Of a stretch of 32,006 bases of DNA, positions 23,693 through 31,863 are shown piece by piece. The stretch covers positions 1 through 32,006 of the forward strand of contig QYQA01000039.1 of the NCBI GenBank assembly GCA_007280285.1, given 5' to 3'. Within the stretch, counting starts at the first letter, position 1. Every line of letters starts with the position of its first letter. Made by a program: the position numbers and the translations under genes. The notes beneath the pieces were generated by a model. It had not been told where the DNA came from and did not search any database. It saw nothing but the letters and a program-made list of their open reading frames with translations. This DNA is from Methylococcus sp. GTDB lineage: Bacteria > Pseudomonadota > Gammaproteobacteria > Methylococcales > Methylococcaceae.

Positions 23693-24495
23693 AAGTCATT
23701 CGTTGTATCGATCAGACTGGGGCGGTGGTGACCGCCGCCATAGAAGCCGATGGCCGGGCCAGAAAGATCGAGGGTGATCTTTACGGTCACTATACGATCA
23801 CTAAGACGGTCGTTGAGGTTCAAGAGCAGTTGGCACCGATCGTGCCTAAAGCCATCCTCTGTGTGGGTCTTAATTATCGTCGTCATGCCGAGGAGACCGG
23901 CGCTGAGTTGCCGCGTTATCCCATCCTGTTCATGAAATCGCCGTCGAGTCTCCAGGATCCACTGAAGCCCATCGTCATCCCGCAATACCTTAAAAGCGAT
24001 AAAGTGGACTATGAGTGTGAGTTGGCGGTCGTGATCGGCAAGGCGACTAAGAACGTCAGCGAGGACGAAGCCCTCCATCATGTCTTTGGCTATACGGCAG
24101 CCAACGATGTCAGTGCCCGCGATTGGCAAAAGCACGCAGGCGGTGGCCAATGGTGTCGCGGTAAGACCTTCGATACGTTTTGCCCTTTAGGGCCTGTCCT
24201 TGTGACCCAAGAGGAGATTAAAGATCCACAGAATCTCAGGATCAGGACTCTGATCAATGGTGAAACCTTCCAGGACTCCAACACGAAAGACATGATTTTT
24301 AGCGTGGCTCAACTCATTGCTTTTTTGAGTGGGAGTACAACGCTTGAACCGGGTACCGTGATCCTGACGGGAACCCCGGCGGGCGTTGGAATGGCCCGTG
24401 TCCCAAAGCGTTGGCTCGTGGAAGGGGATACCGTCTCGATTGATATCGAGGGGATCGGGATGCTCACCAACCCGGTTTTAAATGAAACGCTCTGA
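23689..24495 (+). CDS. Fumarylacetoacetate hydrolase (FAH) family protein
   Basis: A 268-residue enzyme of the FAH/HpcE/HpaG-type fold. Substrate-site start [13 protein letters not shown] at 57-69, metal ligands Glu109 and Glu111 in [11 protein letters not shown], Asp140 in NDVSARD and Lys159 in [15 protein letters not shown] form the usual Mg/Mn site; LTGTPAGVG near 226-235 is also conserved. Members cleave or isomerise beta-diketo or hydroxy-muconate acids, or decarboxylate oxaloacetate. The start is GTG 23689, coupled to the ORF before it. It is followed by TolC with no gap, which puts a metabolic enzyme at the head of an efflux operon. Confidence 0.9.
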   Translation: MKVIRCIDQTGAVVTAAIEADGRARKIEGDLYGHYTITKTVVEVQEQLAPIVPKAILCVGLNYRRHAEETGAELPRYPILFMKSPSSLQDPLKPIVIPQYLKSDKVDYECELAVVIGKATKNVSEDEALHHVFGYTAANDVSARDWQKHAGGGQWCRGKTFDTFCPLGPVLVTQEEIKDPQNLRIRTLINGETFQDSNTKDMIFSVAQLIAFLSGSTTLEPGTVILTGTPAGVGMARVPKRWLVEGDTVSIDIEGIGMLTNPVLNETL

Positions 24496-26016
24496 ATGAC
24501 CCCCCAAGGCCGCCACAAACGATTAGGAACCCGCGGCTTGAGATTGCGGTATACGCTCTTAATGATCGGGTTCTGCGCGGGAAGTTTAGAATACACGGTC
24601 GCCTTAGGGTTTAATCCTTACCCTGATGATCCCTTCAAGACCCATGATGCGGTCTCTGTGACCCCGGGTCGTGCAGTGAGTCAGGCGACACATGACCCCT
24701 GCCAATGGCCAGATAATGGGCCAGAAGCCTGGGCGCTGGTCGATGTGATTGAGCATGCCCTCTGTCACAACCCTCAAACCCGGGAAGCTTGGGCAAATGC
24801 CCGCCAGCAAGCTTCGCAGCTTGGGGTGGCCGAATCGGCTTATCTTCCTTCCCTTAATTTCTCGCTGCCTGTGTCCCGCAGTCAGAACACCGCGGGGGGC
24901 GGTATATCGAGTGGCGTTCCGGTCAATAATGGGGGTGGTGTCCATTCACAATACACCAGGATCGTACCGACCCTAAGCGTCAACTACCTGCTCCTCGATT
25001 TCGGTGGACGGGCCGCTCGGGTGGAATCGGCACGTCAGGCGCTAGAGGCGGCTAACTGGACCCATGCCAAGGTCATTCAGGATGTCCTGTTCATGGCCAT
25101 TCAGTCCTATTACCAGCTCTTTGCGGCGAAGGCTTCAGAGAGTGCTGCTGAACAGACGGAACAGTTCACGCGCAAAGCTTTTGAAGCGACGAAGGCGCGC
25201 TACGACATCGGATCAGCAGCCCTGAGCGATAAGCTGCAGGCGCAAACGACCCACGCGCAAGCCAAGGTGAATCTTCGAACAGCCATTGGCAATGCCCGAT
25301 CTGCCGTGGGTTCCTTGGCGACGGTCATGGGGCTGAAGCCCCATGACCGGATGGTCTTTGAAGAGCCTTTGTTAGTCGGTCCCAACGAAGAGCGAGAAAA
25401 AAATGTGGAGGACCTCCTGATCCTGGCTAGGGAGTCTCGACCGGACCTTGCAGCCCTTGAAGCCCAGGTGAAAGGGAGCGAGGCGAACGTCCTTTCCGCC
25501 CAGTCGCAAAGCCTTCCAACGCTCTCGATGGTGGGTAACTATGCTTACCTTGATTCAATTGGAACGCGGGCTATTTCAAGTTGGGCCGTCGGCGTTCAGG
25601 TCTCTTTCCCCCTCTTTACAGGCTTTAATAACACCTATCAGATCAAGAGTGCGGAAGAACAGGTGGAATCGCAGGCCGCTAACCGGGATCAGTTGGAACA
25701 GGCGATTTTCCAAAGTGTCTGGCAGTCCTATTACACCCTCGCAGCGACGCGTGACAATCTCAAAAACACCGAGGACTTGAGGGATAGCGCGCTTAAAGCA
25801 GAACAAGCCGCCCTTGGCCGCTATGAAGAGGGTGTCGGTAATATTGCCGAATTGATGAACGCAGAAACGAACCTAGCCAATGCCCGTTACCAGTATGTCC
25901 AGGCCCACTACAACTGGCGTATCGGAAAGGCACAGCTGGCCCAGGCCTTAGGCCGATTGGATGTCGATGATGTCGAAGCGGTCGAAGGTGGCCAGCAGAA
26001 TCGATTAAGTCAGTAA
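24496..26016 (+). CDS. TolC-family outer-membrane channel
   Basis: A 506-residue TolC-type protein. Its ATG directly follows the FAH TGA. The N-terminal 37 residues are a basic then hydrophobic signal peptide with no lipobox Cys at the right position, so it should be a non-lipidated TolC rather than NodT type. Features are LVDVIEHALCHNPQTREAWA at about 77-96 and YLLLDFGGRAARVESARQAL near 159-178, the second repeat at ARESRPDLAALEAQVKGSEA near 313-332, and long helices throughout. It forms the outer-membrane duct for the MacA-MacB-like exporter just downstream. Confidence 0.92.
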   Translation: MTPQGRHKRLGTRGLRLRYTLLMIGFCAGSLEYTVALGFNPYPDDPFKTHDAVSVTPGRAVSQATHDPCQWPDNGPEAWALVDVIEHALCHNPQTREAWANARQQASQLGVAESAYLPSLNFSLPVSRSQNTAGGGISSGVPVNNGGGVHSQYTRIVPTLSVNYLLLDFGGRAARVESARQALEAANWTHAKVIQDVLFMAIQSYYQLFAAKASESAAEQTEQFTRKAFEATKARYDIGSAALSDKLQAQTTHAQAKVNLRTAIGNARSAVGSLATVMGLKPHDRMVFEEPLLVGPNEEREKNVEDLLILARESRPDLAALEAQVKGSEANVLSAQSQSLPTLSMVGNYAYLDSIGTRAISSWAVGVQVSFPLFTGFNNTYQIKSAEEQVESQAANRDQLEQAIFQSVWQSYYTLAATRDNLKNTEDLRDSALKAEQAALGRYEEGVGNIAELMNAETNLANARYQYVQAHYNWRIGKAQLAQALGRLDVDDVEAVEGGQQNRLSQ

Positions 26017-26047
26017 GTCATCAGCAGAAAGCGCACGCAAGACCTCC

Positions 26048-27223
26048 ATGAAACGTCCTAAAAGATTATTGTTGATACTCAGCCTTGTCCTGTTGGCCGT
26101 GGCGGTCATCATAGCGTGGCAGCCCTCTGATGCTCGAAAGGCTAAGTCTCGATATACAACGGTTGCGGTTGATCGTGGCGCCATCCGGAAATCCGTCGCT
26201 GCCAATGGCACCTTGAACCCCTTGGTTCTCGTGAATGTGGGAACCCAAGTCTCAGGAACCATCCAAAGACTGCAGGTCGACTTCAATGATCGCGTCCAAA
26301 AAGGGCAAACCCTCGCGCAACTCGACCCAGCATTGTTTAATGCGGCCTTGGCCCAAAGCCGTGCCAATCTCAAGAGCAATGAGGCGAGTCTCAAGCTTGC
26401 CGAAGCCAATGCAGGCCGGACTCATCATCTTTTTGAGCAAGGCTATGTGCCTAGGATTGAGTGGGATCAGGCGATTCAAACGGTCAGCTCAGCGCGGGCC
26501 AATATTGAAGCGGCTAAAGCGCTCGTGCTTCGTGATGAAACCAATCTTCGTTACAGCACTATCCTTTCACCGGTCTCCGGTATCGTTATCTCCCGCAATG
26601 TGGATATTGGACAGACTGTCGCCGCGAGTTTCCAGACGCCGACCCTTTTTAGCATTGCCGAGAATCTTAAGCGCATGCAGATCGATACCACCGTGGCTGA
26701 AGCCGACGTCGGCGGTATCAAGGTGGGCCAGTTGGCCAACTTCAGCGTCGATGCCTTTCCGGGGCGTGATTATGGGGGGCTAGTGCGACAGATTCGCTTA
26801 AATTCCCAGGTTCTCCAGAATGTCGTCACCTACAACGTTGTGATCGATGTGGGGAATCCTGATGAATCCCTCCTTCCTGGGATGACCGCGTTTGTGAATA
26901 TTGGCATTGCTGAACGCCTTGATGTTCTTAGGATTCCCCTGGCGGCGCTGCGCTATAAACCGGTTGAGGAGGAAGCCGCACCCCATCGTTCGCCCCAAAC
27001 AGAATCCCATAGTCCTGATGCGGATGAGAAAGTCGTCTACCGGCTCCGTGAGGGGATCTTAACGCCCATCACGATTCGGGTAGGTCTTTATGATGGGAAG
27101 TATCAAGAGATTGTCTCTGGGAACCTTGATGACGGCGATCAGCTGGTCACGGGGGATCGGAGCAGCCTTGGAGAGGAGGGTAAGACCGGCCCGAATCAGT
27201 CCTTTAAGCTTAAAATGTTCTAA
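26048..27223 (+). CDS. macA: MacA-like periplasmic adaptor
   Basis: A 391-residue membrane fusion protein with an N-terminal signal-anchor (RLLLILSLVLLAVAVIIAW, residues 6-24). The MacA-type segments LVLVNVGTQVSGTIQRLQVD near 60-79, coiled-coil 100-170, TILSPVSGIVISRNVDIGQT near 177-196 and a beta-barrel with AEADVGGIKVGQLANFSVDA are present. A charged, Pro/His-rich insertion (near 312-330) precedes the membrane-proximal domain. It follows TolC after a 31-base gap and is two bases before the ATPase. MacA stimulates MacB ATPase and contacts TolC. Confidence 0.92.
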   Translation: MKRPKRLLLILSLVLLAVAVIIAWQPSDARKAKSRYTTVAVDRGAIRKSVAANGTLNPLVLVNVGTQVSGTIQRLQVDFNDRVQKGQTLAQLDPALFNAALAQSRANLKSNEASLKLAEANAGRTHHLFEQGYVPRIEWDQAIQTVSSARANIEAAKALVLRDETNLRYSTILSPVSGIVISRNVDIGQTVAASFQTPTLFSIAENLKRMQIDTTVAEADVGGIKVGQLANFSVDAFPGRDYGGLVRQIRLNSQVLQNVVTYNVVIDVGNPDESLLPGMTAFVNIGIAERLDVLRIPLAALRYKPVEEEAAPHRSPQTESHSPDADEKVVYRLREGILTPITIRVGLYDGKYQEIVSGNLDDGDQLVTGDRSSLGEEGKTGPNQSFKLKMF

Positions 27224-27225
27224 GC

Positions 27226-27930
27226 ATGGGCGACATCCTGATTCAGGCGACGTCTCTGACCAAGGACTATGCCCTCGATGAAGGGGAGATTGTTCGTGTC
27301 CTTCATGGTCTTGATTTCACGATTGAATCCGGGGAGTTTTTGGCCATCATGGGTCCTTCTGGATCGGGTAAATCCACCTTGATGAATCTTCTCGGATGTC
27401 TTGATACCCCAAGCGGTGGGCATTACCTCTTAAAAGGGGAAGATACCGCGGCGATGTCGCCCGACCAATTGGCCTCCCTTCGCAGCAGAAAGATCGGTTT
27501 CGTCTTTCAGGGCTTCAATCTGCTCCCTAGAAAAAGTCTTATTGATAACGTCGCGTTACCGCTCGTTTATTCCGGTGTCCCTCGGGTTGATCGTGAGCGC
27601 ATCGCGCGCGCAATCCTTGAGGAGGTGGGTCTTGGCGACCGGCTTCGCCATCGCCCGGGTCAGCTTTCAGGGGGGCAGCAGCAGCGCGTAGCCATCGCGC
27701 GGGCACTCGTGAATAAACCTTCCCTGATTCTTGCCGACGAGCCGACCGGCAATCTTGATACGAAGACCAGCGAAGATATCCTGGCCTTATTCGACAGTCT
27801 TCATCAACAGGGACTGACGATCATCTTGGTCACTCATGAACCCGATGTCGCCCGGCATGCTGACAAGATCCTCTATCTCATTGATGGCCGGATTGATCGC
27901 TTGGTAGTGAATGCTCATGCAATTCAGTGA
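27226..27930 (+). CDS. MacB-type ABC ATPase (separate subunit)
   Basis: A 234-residue nucleotide-binding protein. Walker A GPSGSGKS is at 43-50, Q-loop in [20 protein letters not shown], signature [16 protein letters not shown] from 147, Walker [12 protein letters not shown] with Asp171-Glu172, and H-loop [13 protein letters not shown]. In E. coli the same domain is fused to the MacB permease; here it is a separate gene whose end overlaps the permease start by up to 20 bases. Split forms are common in LolCDE and SalXY-like systems. Confidence 0.94.
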   Translation: MGDILIQATSLTKDYALDEGEIVRVLHGLDFTIESGEFLAIMGPSGSGKSTLMNLLGCLDTPSGGHYLLKGEDTAAMSPDQLASLRSRKIGFVFQGFNLLPRKSLIDNVALPLVYSGVPRVDRERIARAILEEVGLGDRLRHRPGQLSGGQQQRVAIARALVNKPSLILADEPTGNLDTKTSEDILALFDSLHQQGLTIILVTHEPDVARHADKILYLIDGRIDRLVVNAHAIQ

Positions 27931-29140
27931 TACGTTTTTAGAAGCCAGCCAGTCGATGGGGGCCAACCGCCTGCGGACCGGTCTGACCATGCTTGGGATG
28001 ATCATTGGTGTGGCCTCCGTGGTGTTGATGTTAGCGATTGGGCAGGGCGCTCAAGCTTTGGTCACTGAATCCATTGCTTCGATGGGGAGTAACCTCTTTA
28101 TTGTTCTCTCTGGGGCCTCTACCGCCGGGGGGGTTCGCATGGGGGGAGGCACCGTACCCACGCTGACTTATAAGGACACGATGGCCATCGGAGAGCTTGA
28201 ATCGATTGCCGCTGTCGCCCCGATGCTCCCCAATAGTGCGCCGATGGTTTATGGCTCTAATAACTGGACCACCCAAGTGGTGGGCACCACCTCTGAATAT
28301 TTCGAGGTGCGTGACTGGCAACCCTCCAAAGGGGTGGTGTTCACTCCGACGGATCTTCGGTCAGCGAATCGGGTCGTCCTTTTAGGGCAGACCGTCGTCA
28401 ATCATCTGTTTGGGGATGAGGATCCTCTGGGTAAGATCCTCCGCATCAAGAACAATCCGTTTACGGTGGTCGGCGTGCTCTCTAGTAAGGGCCAGAGCCT
28501 TGATGGCCGTGATCAGGATGATACGGCTCTGATCCCTTTCACCACGGCTCAGCGCAAGGTGTTCGGTAATCAGTTTCCGGGCATGGTCCGCTATGCCATG
28601 GCCAAGGCGACCTCCGCCGAAGTGATGACGGCCGCTGAAGCGCAGATGAACGATCTGCTTCGCCAGCGCCATAGGATCCGCAGCGGGATGGACGATGACT
28701 TTTCGATTAGAAACCTGACCGCACTGGCCCAAACCGCCCAAGGGGCGACCAAGGCCATGTCAATGATGCTTGGAGCGATTGCGGGGGTTTCTTTGTTGGT
28801 GGGTGGTATCGGGATCATGAATATCATGCTGGTCTCGGTGACGGAGCGCACCCGAGAGATTGGCATTCGGATGGCCATCGGTGCCCGCACTTTCGATATT
28901 CTCTCTCAGTTTCTGTTGGAAGCCCTCATGATCTCTCTTTCAGGGAGCCTTCTTGGCGTGATCCTCGGGGTCACCATCGCCTGGCTGGTGGCCACCAGCT
29001 TTGGCATGAACGTGGTGGTGACCCTCACATCCATCCTCCTCGCCTTTGGGGTGGCTGCTGCAGTTGGAATCTTCTTTGGGTTCTATCCTGCCAAAAAAGC
29101 GTCGGCGCTCCGTCCTATCGAAGCCTTGAGGTACCAATGA
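27911..29140 (+). CDS. MacB-type FtsX-domain ABC permease
   Basis: A 409-residue permease with the MacB layout. An N-terminal span near 20-45 follows the SMGANRLRTGLTMLGMIIGV motif, then a large periplasmic domain (50-280) and three C-terminal spans. The diagnostic GGIGIMNIMLVSVTERTREI (near 297-316) and IGARTFDILSQFLLEALMIS follow. A second ATG at 27917 is equally plausible as the start. It pairs with the preceding ATPase and the MacA adaptor. Macrolides, lipopeptides and haem-like molecules are known MacB-class substrates, but none can be selected here. Confidence 0.93.
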   Translation: MLMQFSDTFLEASQSMGANRLRTGLTMLGMIIGVASVVLMLAIGQGAQALVTESIASMGSNLFIVLSGASTAGGVRMGGGTVPTLTYKDTMAIGELESIAAVAPMLPNSAPMVYGSNNWTTQVVGTTSEYFEVRDWQPSKGVVFTPTDLRSANRVVLLGQTVVNHLFGDEDPLGKILRIKNNPFTVVGVLSSKGQSLDGRDQDDTALIPFTTAQRKVFGNQFPGMVRYAMAKATSAEVMTAAEAQMNDLLRQRHRIRSGMDDDFSIRNLTALAQTAQGATKAMSMMLGAIAGVSLLVGGIGIMNIMLVSVTERTREIGIRMAIGARTFDILSQFLLEALMISLSGSLLGVILGVTIAWLVATSFGMNVVVTLTSILLAFGVAAAVGIFFGFYPAKKASALRPIEALRYQ

Positions 29141-29466
29141 TGAAGGATCTTATGAGATCGAACGGCCGCAGAGCTTTGTTGCACGTGGCGGGTTTCATCG
29201 CGCTGGCGGGATGTAGCTTATTGGGTGATCCGTTTGACGCTGAACAGGCGTCAAAGATACGTAACGGGATGAGCCGTGAACAGGTGATCAACATTATGGG
29301 ATCAGAGCCTTCCACCGTCGAGGGGTCTGATCCTTGGAAATTAGTCTGGATCTTCAGTATCGCCGACCCTATTTCTGTTGGCACGCGCACCGAAAGGGTC
29401 AGTTTTACCTTCGATGAAAACAATCGGCTTTATGGGTTACCGAAGACGCGGGATGACATTCCCTGA
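29137..29466 (+). CDS. BamE/SmpA-like small lipoprotein
   Basis: A 109-residue lipoprotein. The lipobox LAGC (Cys26) follows a basic start, and the ATG overlaps the permease TGA (ATGA). The mature portion (KIRNGMSREQVINIMGSEPS, then LVWIFSIADPISVGTRTERV) has the SmpA/OmlA fold pattern: a helix pair starting I-x-x-G-M-S-x-x-x-V, then a beta hairpin. BamE belongs to the outer-membrane assembly machine, but many non-BamE lipoproteins share this fold. Its place at the end of a TolC-MacAB operon suggests a role in channel or exporter assembly (inference). Its last 30 bases overlap the convergent lyase gene. Confidence 0.85.
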   Translation: MMKDLMRSNGRRALLHVAGFIALAGCSLLGDPFDAEQASKIRNGMSREQVINIMGSEPSTVEGSDPWKLVWIFSIADPISVGTRTERVSFTFDENNRLYGLPKTRDDIP

Positions 29467-30318
29467 AGAAGCGTCCGCTAAGGACGCATCATAGCCCTTA
29501 AAGCCCACGATTTCTTGAAGCTCTTTGAAGCTGACCCGGCGCTCGACCCTATCGCCCTTTTTAAGCTGTTCGAGTGCTTCTTGCATGGCTCTCACGGCGC
29601 TACTTAATAAGGTCAGGGGATAGGCGGCAATGTGATAGCCCAAATCATGAAGTGCATCGGGGGAGAGATAAGGCGTTAAGCCATCCTCGAGCATATTGGC
29701 CATGGTCGGCAGCGCGACGGCCCGATTGAATGCTGCCATTTCGTCAATCGATTCTGGGGCTTCTAGAAAAAGGATATCGGCCCCTAGATCCTCAAACATT
29801 TTTACCCGTTCGATCGCTTCCTCAAATCCTAAGGTGGCTCTTGCATCGGTTCGAGCGAGGATGAGTATATCGGCACCTTGTTCTTTGGCTCTGATCGCGG
29901 CTCTTAAGCGAACCTTGGCGTCATCGCGAGAAACGACGTCCTTCCCTTGAGTATGCCCACAGCGTTTGGGTGCCACTTGATCTTCTATCATGATGGCGGC
30001 GAAGCCGGCTTTTGCGAAACCTTCAACGGTTCTTTCTACATTCGCGGCGTTGCCATAGCCGGTATCACCATCACCGATCACGGGGATGGTAACGGCCTCA
30101 AGGATCGATCGACCTTGATCGAGGATCTCTCCGTAGGATAAGAGTCCGGTATCAGGACGACCGAGGCGAGCTGCGGCCACTGAAAAACCGCTCATAAACG
30201 TCAAAGGGTAGCCCGCCCTTTGGATGAGACGGGCCGAGAGGCCATCAAAACAGCAGGGCATGATCAAAAGATCAGGCCCTTGAAGGAGATGACGGAGGGT
30301 GGCGGCAGTTCTGGTCAC
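29437..30318 (-). CDS. Isocitrate lyase/PEP mutase family enzyme (methylisocitrate lyase-like)
   Basis: A 293-residue (beta/alpha)8 enzyme. Conserved sites are GDGDTGYG at 82-89 (metal and substrate loop), EDQ at 112-114 and the catalytic loop KRCGH at 118-122 with the general-acid Cys, as in 2-methylisocitrate lyase and isocitrate lyase. Start is GTG 30318, five bases after the L,D-transpeptidase stop, with AGGTGA before it. The pocket loop cannot be assigned to isocitrate, methylisocitrate or oxaloacetate, and there are no propionate or glyoxylate genes beside it. Confidence 0.9.
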   Translation of the reverse strand: MTRTAATLRHLLQGPDLLIMPCCFDGLSARLIQRAGYPLTFMSGFSVAAARLGRPDTGLLSYGEILDQGRSILEAVTIPVIGDGDTGYGNAANVERTVEGFAKAGFAAIMIEDQVAPKRCGHTQGKDVVSRDDAKVRLRAAIRAKEQGADILILARTDARATLGFEEAIERVKMFEDLGADILFLEAPESIDEMAAFNRAVALPTMANMLEDGLTPYLSPDALHDLGYHIAAYPLTLLSSAVRAMQEALEQLKKGDRVERRVSFKELQEIVGFKGYDASLADASSGNVIPRLR

Positions 30319-30323
30319 GTCAC

Positions 30324-31238
30324 CTAAAAATTGGGATCTTGAATGTCGGCGCTTGGGCTTGCAGAAGGCGCAGGCGGGTTCGATAGTGGGGAGGCCTCCG
30401 CCGGTTCAGCAGGGGATGAAGGTTCATTTGGCATGATGAGGCGGACTTCTGGCTCGCCCTCATTGGAGGCCTGACGGGCGCTGGCTTTGTTGCGGTTATT
30501 TGCATCCCACCGGGTGGCAGGACCTACGATGATGAGGGCTTTGTAAGCTGTCACCGTGCGCCCTGTTTTTCGGCCTGAGAGCTCACCAATTTGATCAACG
30601 GGGCCATAGCCACTTTGGCCAATCAGGTGAAACATTTCTTCCGCACGGTAATCTTCCTCATGGATGCAGCCATGTGATTCGGCGGCCTTACCCATATCGG
30701 CGATGGATGAGCGATCGAGCGATGAATGAAGCGCCATACCGCCATGGAAAAAGACAGCCCAGAGCATTGGGGCATCATAGGCATGGGACCAGTGACGAGA
30801 GGAAAACGCCTTGGGTGAGAAATACCCATTCGCGGTTTCATGGCCGGCCATCCCAGTCGAGACGAGCCAATAGTAGAGGAGACCGGTTCCTCTTTTATAC
30901 ACTCTGAGCGTTTGCGCGGGCCCCCAAAAGTCATCGTCGACTTCACTAACCACCACGATGAGGTTGTAAGTCTCAAAGTCAGCATCCTCAAGAGGGTTGG
31001 GGAGGGTCAGGGCAACCGCTTTATTGGGATCTTTATAAGGCGTAAAGGCTTTGGTAACACCAAAGGAATAATGGAGGTCGGCGCCTGGGTCATTTTCATA
31101 GCGCGGGTTCGGTTGTGTTCTTGGGAAACCCTCCCATGGACCCGCGTCCCCCCCATTCATGGCGCAAACCTGATGGGTCATCAACCCTAAAAGCACAAAG
31201 GCCACGAAGCGTCTTAAAACAAAATGGATGAATGGCAT
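30324..31238 (-). CDS. L,D-transpeptidase-like (YkuD-fold) secreted protein
   Basis: The ATG at 31238 (304 residues) fits a signal peptide, MPFIHFVLRRFVAFVLLGLM, cleaved near MTHQVCA; the frame continues to 31304. The catalytic block of YkuD domains is present: an upstream His (ALHSSLD), then SHGCIHEE about 17 residues later, matching H-x14-17-[ST]-H-G-C. After Cys-Ile most relatives have Arg or another residue, whereas here it is His. The last 60 residues are Pro/Ser/Ala-rich and look unstructured. The family crosslinks peptidoglycan or attaches lipoproteins in the periplasm. It precedes the lyase gene by five bases, which suggests co-transcription without an obvious shared function. Confidence 0.82.
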   Translation of the reverse strand: MPFIHFVLRRFVAFVLLGLMTHQVCAMNGGDAGPWEGFPRTQPNPRYENDPGADLHYSFGVTKAFTPYKDPNKAVALTLPNPLEDADFETYNLIVVVSEVDDDFWGPAQTLRVYKRGTGLLYYWLVSTGMAGHETANGYFSPKAFSSRHWSHAYDAPMLWAVFFHGGMALHSSLDRSSIADMGKAAESHGCIHEEDYRAEEMFHLIGQSGYGPVDQIGELSGRKTGRTVTAYKALIIVGPATRWDANNRNKASARQASNEGEPEVRLIMPNEPSSPAEPAEASPLSNPPAPSASPSADIQDPNF

Positions 31239-31373
31239 GATGTCAGGTGTGCGTGTTGTTTTGAATCTAAAAGAACATGATACAGCAGCCCCCGAAGGGT
31301 TCAAAGACTCGGCGCCTCGATAGGGCCCGCATCAAAAGGCAGGGTTGAACCATGACTTCAAGGGAAGTTGTTC

Positions 31374-31417
31374 GTTTCCGGTAGGGGCATCAGGCAACTG
31401 ATGTCCCTACCGGAAAC
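31374..31417. repeat. Long near-perfect hairpin with GCAA tetraloop
   Basis: GTTTCCGGTAGGGGCATCAG (31374-31393) pairs with CTGATGTCCCTACCGGAAAC (31398-31417), 20 bp with one G-T pair, around GCAA at 31394-31397. There is no T-run on the plus strand. Possible readings are a structured RNA element, a palindromic mobile-element scar or a terminator of an unseen transcript. Confidence 0.7.
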
Positions 31418-31531
31418 AGTGGTTCAAGAAGCGATCCTCTTTTGTTTCTTTTGAGTGTCCGATAAGAAGGCTTTCGGCCATTTTCAATCATCGATTCGTG
31501 GTGTGCCAATAGACCTTTTAATCAAATCATA

Positions 31532-31769
31532 ATATTCACAAAATCTGTGGATAACTTTGTGGGAAAGTAAATGGGAGCGACCAGTGCCTTGCCTCTCATT
31601 AAATTGACCATATTTTATACATTTCTGTAAGCTATTGATTATTATGGCTATATTATAAGTTATTGATCTATAGTCAAATGCACCAACTTATTTCATTTCG
31701 ATGAATTCTGTGGGGACAAATCAAGATCGACGGAGGTTTTTCTGCACCACCTAAAGACATTTATCCCCA
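31532..31769. other. DnaA-box-like cluster beside AT-rich DNA (possible replication-origin-like region)
   Basis: A perfect DnaA box (TTATCCACA on the minus strand) is at 31546-31554. Neighbours with two mismatches are ATATTCACA at 31532-31540 (plus) and TTTCCCACA at 31558-31566 (minus). TTATCCCCA, one mismatch, lies at 31761-31769. About 100 AT-rich bases separate them, with two 12-base direct repeats. This resembles the layout of an origin, but no replication gene is in view. Confidence 0.4.
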
Positions 31770-31863
31770 GATTAGTGCGCTTTGATGGTGGGGACCAATG
31801 AGTAAGCCGATAGGCATGTGCTGTAACGCTATGGGTACAAAAAAACCGCTATTTGGTATGGGT

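Larger units (their letters stand above)
31305..31863. other. Non-coding region between L,D-transpeptidase and insertion sequence
   Basis: About 560 bases with no gene of support. It holds the long hairpin (31374-31417), a cluster of DnaA-box-like sites (31532-31566), an AT-rich core (about 31590-31690) and further weak DnaA-like sites near 31709 and 31761. A 12-base imperfect direct repeat TAAGYTATTGAT lies at 31628-31639 and 31656-31667. Confidence 0.6.

Noticed and set aside
31532-31769. Plasmid iterons
   Set aside because: Only two 12-base imperfect repeats are seen and no Rep gene is present. DnaA-like boxes explain the region better.
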